Assembly: GCA_016932415.1 (NCBI GenBank)
Contig: JAFGCX010000001.1
Span: 1 to 64,000 of the forward strand
Length of the DNA: 64,000 nt
Direction: 5' to 3'
From: Candidatus Krumholzibacteriota bacterium
GTDB lineage: Bacteria > Krumholzibacteriota > Krumholzibacteriia > Krumholzibacteriales > Krumholzibacteriaceae
Shown here: in pieces, positions 35,476-44,153 of the stretch
Layout: each line of letters begins with the position of its first letter
Position numbering within the stretch: the stretch's first letter is position 1
Notes under the pieces: model-generated
Database searches by the model: none
Told to the model about the DNA's origin: nothing
The model's input: only the letters and a program-made list of their open reading frames with translations
Made by a program: the position numbers and the translations under genes

Positions 35476-38280
35476 TTAAAAATTGAAGCCGATGAAGAAA
35501 TCAAAGTTCGTATCGGCGGCTATCGTCTTGAAATCGGTCTTCCTGACAAAATTGACCCGTATCACGGGCAGATATCCGAGATTCATCTCCACTCCAGTAC
35601 CGATGCTTCCTATCCAGCCGGTATCATAGATGAACCCATCGACCTTGCCCGCATCAACAAAGACCGAACCCCTGAATACGGGAAACTCGATATGTCCGAA
35701 AGGGAACCTTATCAGAAGATCGTCGACAAGAGGAAACCTGAATTCGCTGTTAAGCAGGAAGATAGCCTTTCCGGCGTACTGCCTGAAATCATACCCCCTC
35801 AGGTCCCAGGCTCCACCGAGATAAAAAAGCTGGATATCGCTGCCCCATGCTTTACGCGTCACCAGCCTCTGCGCGAAGACGAACCTGGGGCCGAAATTTA
35901 TATAATGCCTGAGATCGAACTGAAAGGTCGTGCTTTCGTATCTCGATCCATTGATGTCGAATGACCTTCCAAGGGATATATTCATCCTGTGTCCGTTGAG
36001 CGGCCCTCCCACCGTCCAGACGATATTATCCGAGGTAAAGGAAAGATGATTCGAGACGAGGGTCGTCTTGCCGACCTGCGTTCCCAGGTAGGTGATATCA
36101 TCATCTCGTTCCATGTATTTAAAGATAGTCTGAAAATCGACCCGCCTGAATCTTGATATCGGGTAGCTCAGGCCGGCCATGACTCCATATCGCCTTTCAA
36201 ACCTTATCAATCCGTGGACCGAACCGATATACCCGGCAAGATGAAATGCGCCGAAAGCGTAGTTCAGCCGCTCTTTTTCGTTTATGTAGGTGAACCCCAG
36301 GTTCGCGTTATCCCAGAAATCAGAAAAATCATCAGAAGCGCTGCCGAAAAGAAACACCAGATGATGATCGCTCATCACGTCGGTAAGAAAGATCTGGGCT
36401 CCGTTTCCCATGTACCCGTAATCAGGATCGACGGAAAAAGCGGCCGCGATCAGATCAAGTCCGAATCTGAGGTTGTAATCCTTGTTGAGGTACACCGATG
36501 TCGAATCACTCGGCCTGGGGTCCCAGGAAATATCGATTTTCCCCGGCATATTCCTGGCGCTGACGATATTATCGTATTCGATTATTTTCCTGTAGACGTG
36601 ATAGGCTCCTTCGCTGTATGCCGAGAGGAGAAAAGTATCGCCATCGTATTCGGGGACAGGTTCAAAGGCCCCTCCGAGGAGGTTTGTCTGCCTGTAGAGG
36701 ACTCCATCTTTTTGAAGGTATATGTCAAAGACCCCGTCTCTGTCCGATGAAAAGAGGATCCCGTTCCCGTCAGGCATGTACCTGGGATCGATATCCCTCT
36801 GGTGCCCGGCCGTCAGTCTTGTGATCCGCCTGGTCGCTAGGTCGATTGAGAAAATCGCCTTCTCGTCTCCAGGTTCCCCGCCTGTCCTGTCGGAACTGAA
36901 TATGATCGTTTTTCCGTCAGGATGCCAGTCGGGGCTCAGGTCTTCATAATAGTCGTCGGTGATCCTCTCAAGCGTCCCGTCATCGAGATCCTTTATATAC
37001 AGATCTGTCTTTCCTTTGTTATCCAGAGCGGAAAATACGACTGATTTTCCATCGCGCGAGATGACGGGAGAATTTATCATCCTGACCTCATCACACCTGA
37101 CCGATGATATTATCTTTTCTTCATCCGCGCGGTAGAGGTATATCACATCCCTCTTTCCGGATTTTGAAACGAATACAAGAGTATCATTCCTTGACGATAT
37201 GCGGCTTCTCAGGAGTGGTATCGATTCAAACCTGTCACTCCTTCCTCCTTCTATGATTGTCCTTTTTTTCTGCCTCCCCCTCTTGTCTTTTTCAAGTTCG
37301 AATATATCGATACTTCCCAGCCCGAATCCGGTGCAGAACGTTCTATCCTTCGAATCAGAACCCCTTATTGAAGCGGGATGATTTTCAAAAGACCTTTCTT
37401 CCGGCGAAAGCCTTTCGAGTATTTCAAAAGCCTGTCTTCGTGTCATCACGGACGGATAATATCTTTTCTTGAGGTATTCCCGGTAATCCCTGTCGAGGCG
37501 GTTCTGGCCGATGCCTATCGTGCTGAGCAGGATCAGGTCGAATTTGTCCGATTTCCACCAGTTCTCATGGATCATCCTTATTGCATCATCACCGAACCTC
37601 GTCGCGATATAGTGAAGTACCGATTCTCCATGTTTGTACATCATATAAGTTCCCATTATCCGCCACAGGTCGTCGAGGTAGTATAACCTGTCTGTAATGA
37701 CCGCGTCGCGCATGAACATCTCGGCTTCGCTGTCCATCCCGCGAAGGGCGAGGAATTCCGCGAGACCTTCAGTAAACCAGAGAGGCGGATGCATGTATGT
37801 GTATCTTCGTTGCCTGTGCATCACGACACGAAGTTTTTCAAGCATGAATACGTGTACCATTTCGTGCCTGAATACTCTCTTGAGCTTCCCATAAGATCCC
37901 ATGAAAGGGATCGCGACCCGTCCCTTGATGAATTCAGTGAACCCTCCCGTTCCTTCAGATATGGTGTAAGGTATTATATTCGTCTCCTTGAAATCGTGAT
38001 GCGTTCCATAAAGAATTATGGGGACGCGCCTCTCGATTTCCAGGTCGAAGAAAGCAGAATATTCCTCATAGACTTCTTCGGCCATACCGGCGATGAACTC
38101 GGCGATAGCCAGCTCGTCGGGATAGTAATAGATATCCATGTGCTCGGTCTCAATAACCCGCCATCCTTTTGGGTAGTATTGTACTTTGTTTTTTCCGAAT
38201 GGATACTGGGCATTTGACGGGGCGGGATTCAGAATGGCGAGAACAGTGATGAAATACAGAATTACTCGGACTCTCCGCAT
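35476..38280 (-). CDS. outer-membrane protein: HExxH metalloprotease, TolB-like propeller and Omp85-type barrel
   Basis: 934 residues. A signal peptide (1-24, ending PSNA before Gln) is followed by a peptidase MA-like gluzincin domain: HEMVH at 139-143 and WFTEGLAE at 168-175 giving a third ligand. Residues about 330-600 hold PD40/TolB-like propeller repeats (SPVISRDGKSVVFS, LSPDWHPDGKTIIFSSDR, DPRYMPDGNGILFSSDR). The last 300 residues are beta-strand rich with GGAWDLRGY (about 822-830), the Omp85 GGxxxxRGY signature, and end in Phe like an outer-membrane beta signal. I chose the ATG at 38280, which has AGGAGGATAT before it. It sits in an operon with dapF. Predicted place is the outer membrane; function unknown. 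Confidence 0.85.
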   Translation of the reverse strand: MRRVRVILYFITVLAILNPAPSNAQYPFGKNKVQYYPKGWRVIETEHMDIYYYPDELAIAEFIAGMAEEVYEEYSAFFDLEIERRVPIILYGTHHDFKETNIIPYTISEGTGGFTEFIKGRVAIPFMGSYGKLKRVFRHEMVHVFMLEKLRVVMHRQRRYTYMHPPLWFTEGLAEFLALRGMDSEAEMFMRDAVITDRLYYLDDLWRIMGTYMMYKHGESVLHYIATRFGDDAIRMIHENWWKSDKFDLILLSTIGIGQNRLDRDYREYLKKRYYPSVMTRRQAFEILERLSPEERSFENHPASIRGSDSKDRTFCTGFGLGSIDIFELEKDKRGRQKKRTIIEGGRSDRFESIPLLRSRISSRNDTLVFVSKSGKRDVIYLYRADEEKIISSVRCDEVRMINSPVISRDGKSVVFSALDNKGKTDLYIKDLDDGTLERITDDYYEDLSPDWHPDGKTIIFSSDRTGGEPGDEKAIFSIDLATRRITRLTAGHQRDIDPRYMPDGNGILFSSDRDGVFDIYLQKDGVLYRQTNLLGGAFEPVPEYDGDTFLLSAYSEGAYHVYRKIIEYDNIVSARNMPGKIDISWDPRPSDSTSVYLNKDYNLRFGLDLIAAAFSVDPDYGYMGNGAQIFLTDVMSDHHLVFLFGSASDDFSDFWDNANLGFTYINEKERLNYAFGAFHLAGYIGSVHGLIRFERRYGVMAGLSYPISRFRRVDFQTIFKYMERDDDITYLGTQVGKTTLVSNHLSFTSDNIVWTVGGPLNGHRMNISLGRSFDINGSRYESTTFQFDLRHYINFGPRFVFAQRLVTRKAWGSDIQLFYLGGAWDLRGYDFRQYAGKAIFLLNSEFRFPLVDDLLIRFPFGHIEFPVFRGSVFVDAGKVDGFIYDTGWIGSIGTGVEMNLGYLPVIRVNFVRKTDFKTIAADTNFDFFIGFNF

Positions 38281-38337
38281 ATATCCTCCTGGCAGGTCAC
38301 AATCAAATCTGTGAGAATCCGCAGAAGATATCAAGAC

Positions 38338-39165
38338 TTATCGTTCGTATCCCGTTACCGGTATCGTTCCGGTGAAAGATACGACTGCCGGGCCGGACAG
38401 GTGACAATCGGTCGCACCCGTATCGTCAAGAGTGAATTCAACCTGCAGGATATCCCCGCCCGAAGTCTCGCAGCTTACCGGAGATGACGTCAGGCCCATT
38501 TTTGATGTGATCACCGAGATAGCGACGGCTCCCGTACCGCAAGCCAGGGTCTCATCTTCCACTCCTCTTTCATATGTCCTGTACGAGAGCGAATGCCTGC
38601 CGCGCACCGTTACGAGGTTGAAGTTCGTTCCTTCCGGAGCGAAAGCCCGATCGTTGCGTATCAACCTCGCGAGAGCGAGGAACCGCTCACCGCCTATCTT
38701 CCGGACGTCTTCGTCAAGAAGCATCGCGTGAGGGACCCCGCAAATGGCGAACCACGGTTTTAGATCCGATCCTTCAAGCTTCAATGAGCCTGAAACCCGA
38801 TCGACTCTTCCGATCAGTATCTTTACGCCATCATCGAGTATCTCCGCCCTGATATCACCTGAACCGGTCGCGAACGACATCCTTTTTCCCGCGATTTTCC
38901 TGTTGTAGGCGAATAAAGCGGCGCATCTTGCCCCGTTACCGCACATCTGAGCTTCTCCGCCGTCGCGGTTGAAATACCGCATGCGAAAATCACGGTGGTC
39001 GTCAGGCTGTATCAGGATCAGGCCGTCAGCTCCTATGCCGGTATGAAGTCTGCAGAGAGATTCGATGAGCCTGGGTGAGATATCAGGACGGCGTTCAGGA
39101 TCGTCGATCATGATAAAATCGTTACCTGCTCCATGCATCTTTTCGAAATATATATTATCGCTCAT
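38338..39165 (-). CDS. dapF: diaminopimelate epimerase
   Basis: Converts LL- to meso-diaminopimelate for lysine and peptidoglycan. 275 residues. The two catalytic cysteines lie in MCGNGARC (near residue 75) and ACGTGAVA (near 210). The N-terminal HGAGNDFIMID is typical. The start overlaps the end of the upstream lipoprotein gene by 11 bases, and the outer-membrane protease gene follows after 57 bases. Confidence 0.96.
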   Translation of the reverse strand: MSDNIYFEKMHGAGNDFIMIDDPERRPDISPRLIESLCRLHTGIGADGLILIQPDDHRDFRMRYFNRDGGEAQMCGNGARCAALFAYNRKIAGKRMSFATGSGDIRAEILDDGVKILIGRVDRVSGSLKLEGSDLKPWFAICGVPHAMLLDEDVRKIGGERFLALARLIRNDRAFAPEGTNFNLVTVRGRHSLSYRTYERGVEDETLACGTGAVAISVITSKMGLTSSPVSCETSGGDILQVEFTLDDTGATDCHLSGPAVVSFTGTIPVTGYER

Positions 39166-40225
39166 CCTTCTCCCACGTTGTCAGTTCAACGGTAGCGAGG
39201 ACCCTGGCTTCACCCGGGTCTATCTTAAGCGTATCGGCACTGATGACAAACGGCTCAGCGAGGACTTTTGTTGAATCCTCAGGATCAGTATATTCACCGG
39301 GGATGGAATCGGGTTTCAAATCTATGAAAGATATCCACTGATATATACCGGGAACTGCCTTTCTTACGAAATAACTGCCCGTCGTATCCGCCTGCGCGTA
39401 GTAAAAGATATCTTCCTTTTCCAGGTTGTTGAATCTTACCGCTCCCTGACCCGGAAACGCCGTCATGTTCCGGATCACTCCCTTTATTGTGCCCGGTTCG
39501 TCAGGATCGATTATATTCATATCGACACTCCCGATCGACCGATCGAGGGAAGAGAGAAGAATAGTATCAGGGTATGCTGTCGCGAATTCTTTTCCAGCCG
39601 AATACCTGCCATCAGAATCCTTGTCGATAAAAGACCATACAAGGTATCTGTTTCCTCCGGCCGGCAGCGCTCGGAACCGGTAATCACCGAATTTGTCAGC
39701 AAAAGCGGTCCTTGATTCCTTTTCCCTGTAAAGATCCGATATCGTGTCCTCGCTGATTCTCACGAGGCGCGCCACGCCACTGGAATCAGGTCTCTGCTTG
39801 AAAAGTATCTTTCCGGATATCTCTCCCGATTCAAGAGAATCTGAAGTGGAAAAAAAGAAGATGTGATTCTTCCTGCTGACGACAAGGTGATCATCCTTGA
39901 ACCCTGATTTGATAAGCACGCAGATCGTCGTTTCCGGAAGTTCCTCGCGGAAATTGATGACCAGGTCGGTCCCCCTTGTGTATATCTTCTCAAAATCAAG
40001 GGCCGGATATGTCTCGATCCGGCTCTTGAAACTCTCGCCATCGACTTTTTCGGAGAAGGAAATAACGACATCGGATTCCCTTCCCACTCCGGTCGAATCT
40101 GCAGTAGGGGATGTCGAGATGACAGATGGAGGAGTCTTGTCCTCAGGCCCCCCCGTCGGCGGTTTCACGACCGCGCAGGCGGTCATCAACAAGAATACGG
40201 CCGAAAATATAAATCGTGTCCTCAA
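39155..40225 (-). CDS. Ig-like (Big_5) domain lipoprotein
   Basis: 356 residues. A hydrophobic leader ends in the lipobox MTAC, followed by CAVVKPPTGGPEDKTPP, the signature start of a lipoprotein family frequent in Bacteroidetes and relatives. Residues about 30-125 resemble a Big_5 Ig-like domain (PPSVISTSPTADSTGV...VVISFSEKVD). The rest contains carboxypeptidase-regulatory-like beta segments. It is probably lipid-anchored in the outer membrane or periplasm. The start codon is TTG, eight bases after GGGAG, four bases after the argF stop. Function is unknown. Confidence 0.85.
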   Translation of the reverse strand: MRTRFIFSAVFLLMTACAVVKPPTGGPEDKTPPSVISTSPTADSTGVGRESDVVISFSEKVDGESFKSRIETYPALDFEKIYTRGTDLVINFREELPETTICVLIKSGFKDDHLVVSRKNHIFFFSTSDSLESGEISGKILFKQRPDSSGVARLVRISEDTISDLYREKESRTAFADKFGDYRFRALPAGGNRYLVWSFIDKDSDGRYSAGKEFATAYPDTILLSSLDRSIGSVDMNIIDPDEPGTIKGVIRNMTAFPGQGAVRFNNLEKEDIFYYAQADTTGSYFVRKAVPGIYQWISFIDLKPDSIPGEYTDPEDSTKVLAEPFVISADTLKIDPGEARVLATVELTTWEKDER

Positions 40226-40228
40226 ACT

Positions 40229-41170
40229 CTATAACTCCCTGTCCGTCGGCATAAGCAGGGCTATGATCGCCCTCTGGATATGAAGCCTGTTTTCTGCCTC
40301 ATCGTAGACGACCGAATTCGCGCTGTCGATAACGGAATCTGTCACTTCTTCGCCTCTGTGAGCTGGCAGGCAATGCATGAAGAGGGCATCGCTTTTAGCC
40401 ATACCCATCAGGCGGTCATTCACCTGGTATTCTTTGAATTTTTCAAGCCTCTGAGCTTTCTCCGCCTCCTGCCCCATACTGGTCCACACGTCTGCGTAGA
40501 CGACATCGGCGTCTTTGACTGCTTCTGCCGGATCTTCTATCCATTCATAATCGGGATTGCCGTCGTTGGCCACCTCTTTGACGAATGAATCGTCGATCTG
40601 ATATCCGGCGGGAGATGTCAGGACGAATTTGAATGGAAATCTCGCCGCGGCGTTCAACCAGCTTCTAGATACGTTGTTTCCATCTCCAATGAATACTATC
40701 TTCTGCCCCTCGATCGAACCGCGATGCTCGATCACCGTCATTATGTCACCCATTATCTGACAAGGGTGCAGCAGGTCTGTCAATCCGTTGATCACCGGAA
40801 CAGTCGAGTTCGCGGCAAGTTCTTCGACCATCTTCTGATCGAACGTCCTGATCATGATACCGTCGATGAATCTTGAGAGCACTTCGCCGACATCTTTGGG
40901 AGCTTCCCTCGTTCCGATTCCTATCTCCTTGTCCGTAATATAAAGGCTGGTACCTCCCAGCTGGGTTATCGCCACTTCGAAACTGATCCTCGTCCTGAGA
41001 CTCGGTTTATGGAAGATACACCCGAGGACCCTTCCCGGATGAGTAGGAGGAAGGGTGAAATTCCTGGCCAGCGGCTTCTGCTTTTTGCACAAGGCAAATA
41101 TCTTTTCAAGCTCTTCCGTTGAGAAATCCCTGATTGATAGAAAATCCTTTTTGCTTAATTTCGACATCAT
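40229..41170 (-). CDS. argF: ornithine carbamoyltransferase
   Basis: Makes citrulline from ornithine and carbamoyl phosphate in arginine synthesis. 313 residues. The carbamoyl phosphate motif is SLRTR (57-61), the HPCQIMGD segment is present, and HCLPAHRGEEV holds the catalytic Cys. The length and these motifs fit OTC rather than aspartate carbamoyltransferase. GGAGGG lies just before two adjacent ATG codons; the second (41167) has better spacing. It follows hslU by five bases. Confidence 0.95.
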   Translation of the reverse strand: MMSKLSKKDFLSIRDFSTEELEKIFALCKKQKPLARNFTLPPTHPGRVLGCIFHKPSLRTRISFEVAITQLGGTSLYITDKEIGIGTREAPKDVGEVLSRFIDGIMIRTFDQKMVEELAANSTVPVINGLTDLLHPCQIMGDIMTVIEHRGSIEGQKIVFIGDGNNVSRSWLNAAARFPFKFVLTSPAGYQIDDSFVKEVANDGNPDYEWIEDPAEAVKDADVVYADVWTSMGQEAEKAQRLEKFKEYQVNDRLMGMAKSDALFMHCLPAHRGEEVTDSVIDSANSVVYDEAENRLHIQRAIIALLMPTDREL

Positions 41171-41175
41171 CCCTC

Positions 41176-42516
41176 CTAAAGAATGTAGTTAGCAAGATCG
41201 TCATCTTCAGCGATCTTTTCGAGTTTATCCCTCACTGTCTTTTCGTTTATAGTGACCTTACTCTTCCCTTCATCCGGCAGGTCGTAGAGAAGATCCTCGA
41301 GAAGGCTGCTCAGGATCGTGTGCAGTCTCCTCGCCCCGATATTCTGCATCTTCTGATTGACCCTGAAAGCAAGGGAAGCTATCTCTTTTATAGCTCCGCG
41401 TGTGAATCTGATCGAACAACCCTCCGTCTCGATCAAAGCGGTATACTGCTTGATCAGGGCGTTCTCAGGCTCAAGAAGTATCCTTTCGAAATCGGCCGCG
41501 CTGAGAGCCTTGAGTTCCACCCTTATCGGAAATCTACCCTGCAGTTCCGGCACGAGGTCGGAAGGTTTCGACATGTGAAAAGCACCCGCCGCCATGAAGA
41601 GGATATGATCTGTTTTCACCGTTCCATGCTTGGTGTTTACACTGGACCCCTCGATTATTGGAAGAATATCCCTCTGCACTCCCTCCCTGGAGACATCCGG
41701 ACCATGACTGCTTCCCGTCCTGGCGATCTTGTCTATCTCGTCTATAAATACGATCCCTGACTCTTCAACCGCCCTGACAGCCCTTGAAACGATCGTATCG
41801 ATATCGACAAGATTCTCCTTTTCTTCCTGAACAAGAATCTTTCTCGCCTCCAGCACCGATACCCGCCGACCCTTTTTTTTCTTTGGGATTATCCTGTCCA
41901 TACCTTCGGGGAATTTTACTCCCATCTCTTCGAATCCGGCTCCGGTAAATATCTCGATCATCGGGTTTGACCTGTCAACGATCTCAATTGTGACCTCTCG
42001 CGCGTCTAGGTCTCCCTGCCGGAGTTTTACTTTCAACTTTTCTTTGGTGCGGGCCCTTCTTTCGTCGGCTTCAGGGTCGTCTTTCAGCACGGAGACGGAT
42101 CTTGCCGGCAGGAGCAGTTCCAGGATCTTTTCTTCTGCTATTTCCAGAGCTCTTTCCTCGACCTCGACAAAAAGGCTTTCCTTCTCCATGTTAATGCTTA
42201 TCTCTACCAGGTCCCTGATCATCGATTCGACGTCTCTGCCGACATATCCGACTTCGGTGAATTTCGTCGCCTCGACCTTTATGAAGGGAGCCTGGGCAAG
42301 TTTAGCCAGCCTTCTTGCGATCTCGGTCTTTCCGACTCCCGTCGGCCCTATCATTATGATATTGTTCGGAAGTATCTCCTCCTTGAGGCCCTCCCCGACT
42401 CTCTTCCTTCTCCAACGGTTCCGTAGCGCGATAGCTACGGACTTTTTAGCTTCATCCTGCCCGATAATATATTTATCCAGCTCCTGTACGATCTCGCGTG
42501 GAGTGAATTCCTTCAT
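41176..42516 (-). CDS. hslU: ATP-dependent protease ATPase subunit HslU
   Basis: AAA+ unfoldase of the HslUV protease. 446 residues. FTPREIVQELDKYIIGQDEAKK, Walker A GPTGVGKTE (about 53-61), Walker B VFIDEIDKIA and the sensor regions are present, and the I domain (about 110-240) is complete. The C-terminus YIL inserts into HslV in known structures; here it ends DDLANYIL. It lies ten bases after hslV. Confidence 0.97.
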   Translation of the reverse strand: MKEFTPREIVQELDKYIIGQDEAKKSVAIALRNRWRRKRVGEGLKEEILPNNIIMIGPTGVGKTEIARRLAKLAQAPFIKVEATKFTEVGYVGRDVESMIRDLVEISINMEKESLFVEVEERALEIAEEKILELLLPARSVSVLKDDPEADERRARTKEKLKVKLRQGDLDAREVTIEIVDRSNPMIEIFTGAGFEEMGVKFPEGMDRIIPKKKKGRRVSVLEARKILVQEEKENLVDIDTIVSRAVRAVEESGIVFIDEIDKIARTGSSHGPDVSREGVQRDILPIIEGSSVNTKHGTVKTDHILFMAAGAFHMSKPSDLVPELQGRFPIRVELKALSAADFERILLEPENALIKQYTALIETEGCSIRFTRGAIKEIASLAFRVNQKMQNIGARRLHTILSSLLEDLLYDLPDEGKSKVTINEKTVRDKLEKIAEDDDLANYIL

Positions 42517-42526
42517 CTCGACTACC

Positions 42527-43054
42527 TCATATCGTTTCGATGGTGATGTTGTCGTTGGTGTATATACAGATCTCCGAAGCGATTCTAAGTGCCTCGGCCA
42601 CGATCTCCGCGGCCGGCAGTTTCGAGTGTTTTCTCAATGCCCTTGCCGCCGCCAGGGCGAAGGGACCTCCCGAGCCTATCGCGAGGATACCGTCATCCGG
42701 CTCGACGACATCCCCCCTTCCCGAGATTATAAGTGAATGTTTTGAATCTATCACTGCGAGGAGAGCTTCGAGATTTCGAAGCACCTTGTCGCTTCTCCAT
42801 TCCTTTGCCGTCTCGACGGCGGCTTTCATAAGATTATTATTGTACTGTTCGAGTTTTCCCTCAAACTTGGAAAAAAGGGTCATCGCGTCGGCGGTGCTTC
42901 CGGCAAATCCGGCAAGGACCTGGCCATTGCCAAGGCTTCTGATCTTCTTAGCTCCGTGCTTGACTACCGTGGCTCCGAAAGTGACCTGTCCGTCTCCTCC
43001 GATGGCGACGTTTTTTCCTTCTCTCATGCCAAGAATCGTCGTTCCTTTAAACAT
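42527..43054 (-). CDS. hslV: ATP-dependent protease peptidase subunit HslV
   Basis: Proteasome-like peptidase of about 175 residues. The protein starts [11 protein letters not shown]. By family knowledge, removal of the first four residues would expose the catalytic Thr at position 5. GGDGQVTFG and KVRSLGN-like KKIRSLGNG are typical. A perfect GGAGGGTGAA lies before the ATG at 43054; a GTG four codons upstream is less likely. It follows xerC with 114 bases between them, where a promoter is possible. Confidence 0.96.
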   Translation of the reverse strand: MFKGTTILGMREGKNVAIGGDGQVTFGATVVKHGAKKIRSLGNGQVLAGFAGSTADAMTLFSKFEGKLEQYNNNLMKAAVETAKEWRSDKVLRNLEALLAVIDSKHSLIISGRGDVVEPDDGILAIGSGGPFALAAARALRKHSKLPAAEIVAEALRIASEICIYTNDNITIETI

Positions 43055-43083
43055 TTCACCCTCCACACTGGGACTTCCGAATT

Positions 43084-43111
43084 AATATATTCAAATAGCC
43101 CGTACAATCAA
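43084..43111 (-). promoter_or_regulatory. candidate promoter for hslVU
   Basis: On the minus strand TTGATT (43106-43111) and TATATT (43084-43089) are 16 bases apart, about 30 bases before the hslV start. It would allow hslVU-argF expression apart from topA-trmFO-xerC. Confidence 0.4.
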
Positions 43112-43168
43112 CCGATTATTTCCCAAAGCCTTGACGCGATCCTGACAACTGGCGGTCTTACCATGATC

Positions 43169-44104
43169 TCAGGCTCTCGGATGCGCCTTGTCATATATCT
43201 CCCGAAGCCTTTCAGTGGTGACATGCGTGTAGATCTGCGTCGTAGAGAGATTCGCGTGCCCGAGAAGGTCCTGGACCGCTCTGAGGTCAGCCCCCGCGTC
43301 TAGAAGATGCGTAGCGAACGTATGCCGCAGCACATGCGGGCTCATCTTTGACATCGTTCCGACCTGCTGCAGATATTTCTTCACGATCCTCTGTATCGTT
43401 CTCCTGCTGATCCTCTTTCCGCCGGGGCCGGAGATAAGAGGCCGGTTGTTCTCTCCTCCAAGAAACTCTATACTCCGGGACCTGTCGTTGAAGACCGACC
43501 GCGGGACCCCGTATTCATTCTCAATATACCTTTTAAGGGATATCGCCGCTTCTCCTGATAGCGGAAGAAGCCTTTCCTTGTTTCGCTTGCCGAGGACCCT
43601 TATCACGCAACTGCTGAAATCGCAGTCTCCGGTATCACACCCTGTCAATTCGGCGAGCCTCATCCCTGTTCCATAGAGAAGTTCCAGGACCGCCCTGTCG
43701 CGAATTCCCTTTTTGCTTGTAAGATCAGGTATATCCATCATCTTCTGCATTATCTCCCTCGCGGCGAATACCGGAAGATCCCTCCCTCTCTTCGGATTGG
43801 ACATACCCGAGACGGGATTTTTCTCAAGGACTCCTTCTTTTACGCAGAAAGAGAAGAAAGATTTAAGTGAAGCTATCTTTCTTGAGACGCTTCTCGCCGA
43901 ATATCCGTTTCTTGACAATGATCCAAGAAAAGATCTGACACAGAAGGAGTCTATCTCTTTGAATCGCGGCCTCGACCCCGTCTGGTCCCTGACATGATCG
44001 AGGAACTGCAGAAGGTCCCCTTCATAAGCTCTCAGAGTAGCTTCAGAGACCCTTCGTTCGATCCCCAGATAAATGATGTATTTCTTTAAAAGATCGATCA
44101 TCAT
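43169..44104 (-). CDS. xerC: tyrosine recombinase XerC
   Basis: 311 residues. The catalytic residues are in YGTGMRLAELTG (Arg), GKRNKERLLP (Lys), HVLRHTFATH (His, Arg) and TTQIYTHVT (Tyr). The position between trmFO and hslV matches XerC (CodV) in the conserved block topA-trmFO-xerC-hslV-hslU. Pairs with XerD at 28751-29623. Two adjacent ATGs are possible starts. Confidence 0.93.
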   Translation of the reverse strand: MMIDLLKKYIIYLGIERRVSEATLRAYEGDLLQFLDHVRDQTGSRPRFKEIDSFCVRSFLGSLSRNGYSARSVSRKIASLKSFFSFCVKEGVLEKNPVSGMSNPKRGRDLPVFAAREIMQKMMDIPDLTSKKGIRDRAVLELLYGTGMRLAELTGCDTGDCDFSSCVIRVLGKRNKERLLPLSGEAAISLKRYIENEYGVPRSVFNDRSRSIEFLGGENNRPLISGPGGKRISRRTIQRIVKKYLQQVGTMSKMSPHVLRHTFATHLLDAGADLRAVQDLLGHANLSTTQIYTHVTTERLREIYDKAHPRA

Positions 44105-44153
44105 CCGGTGAATATATCACAGTGATAATCATGCTTACAAGATATTACGGGAA

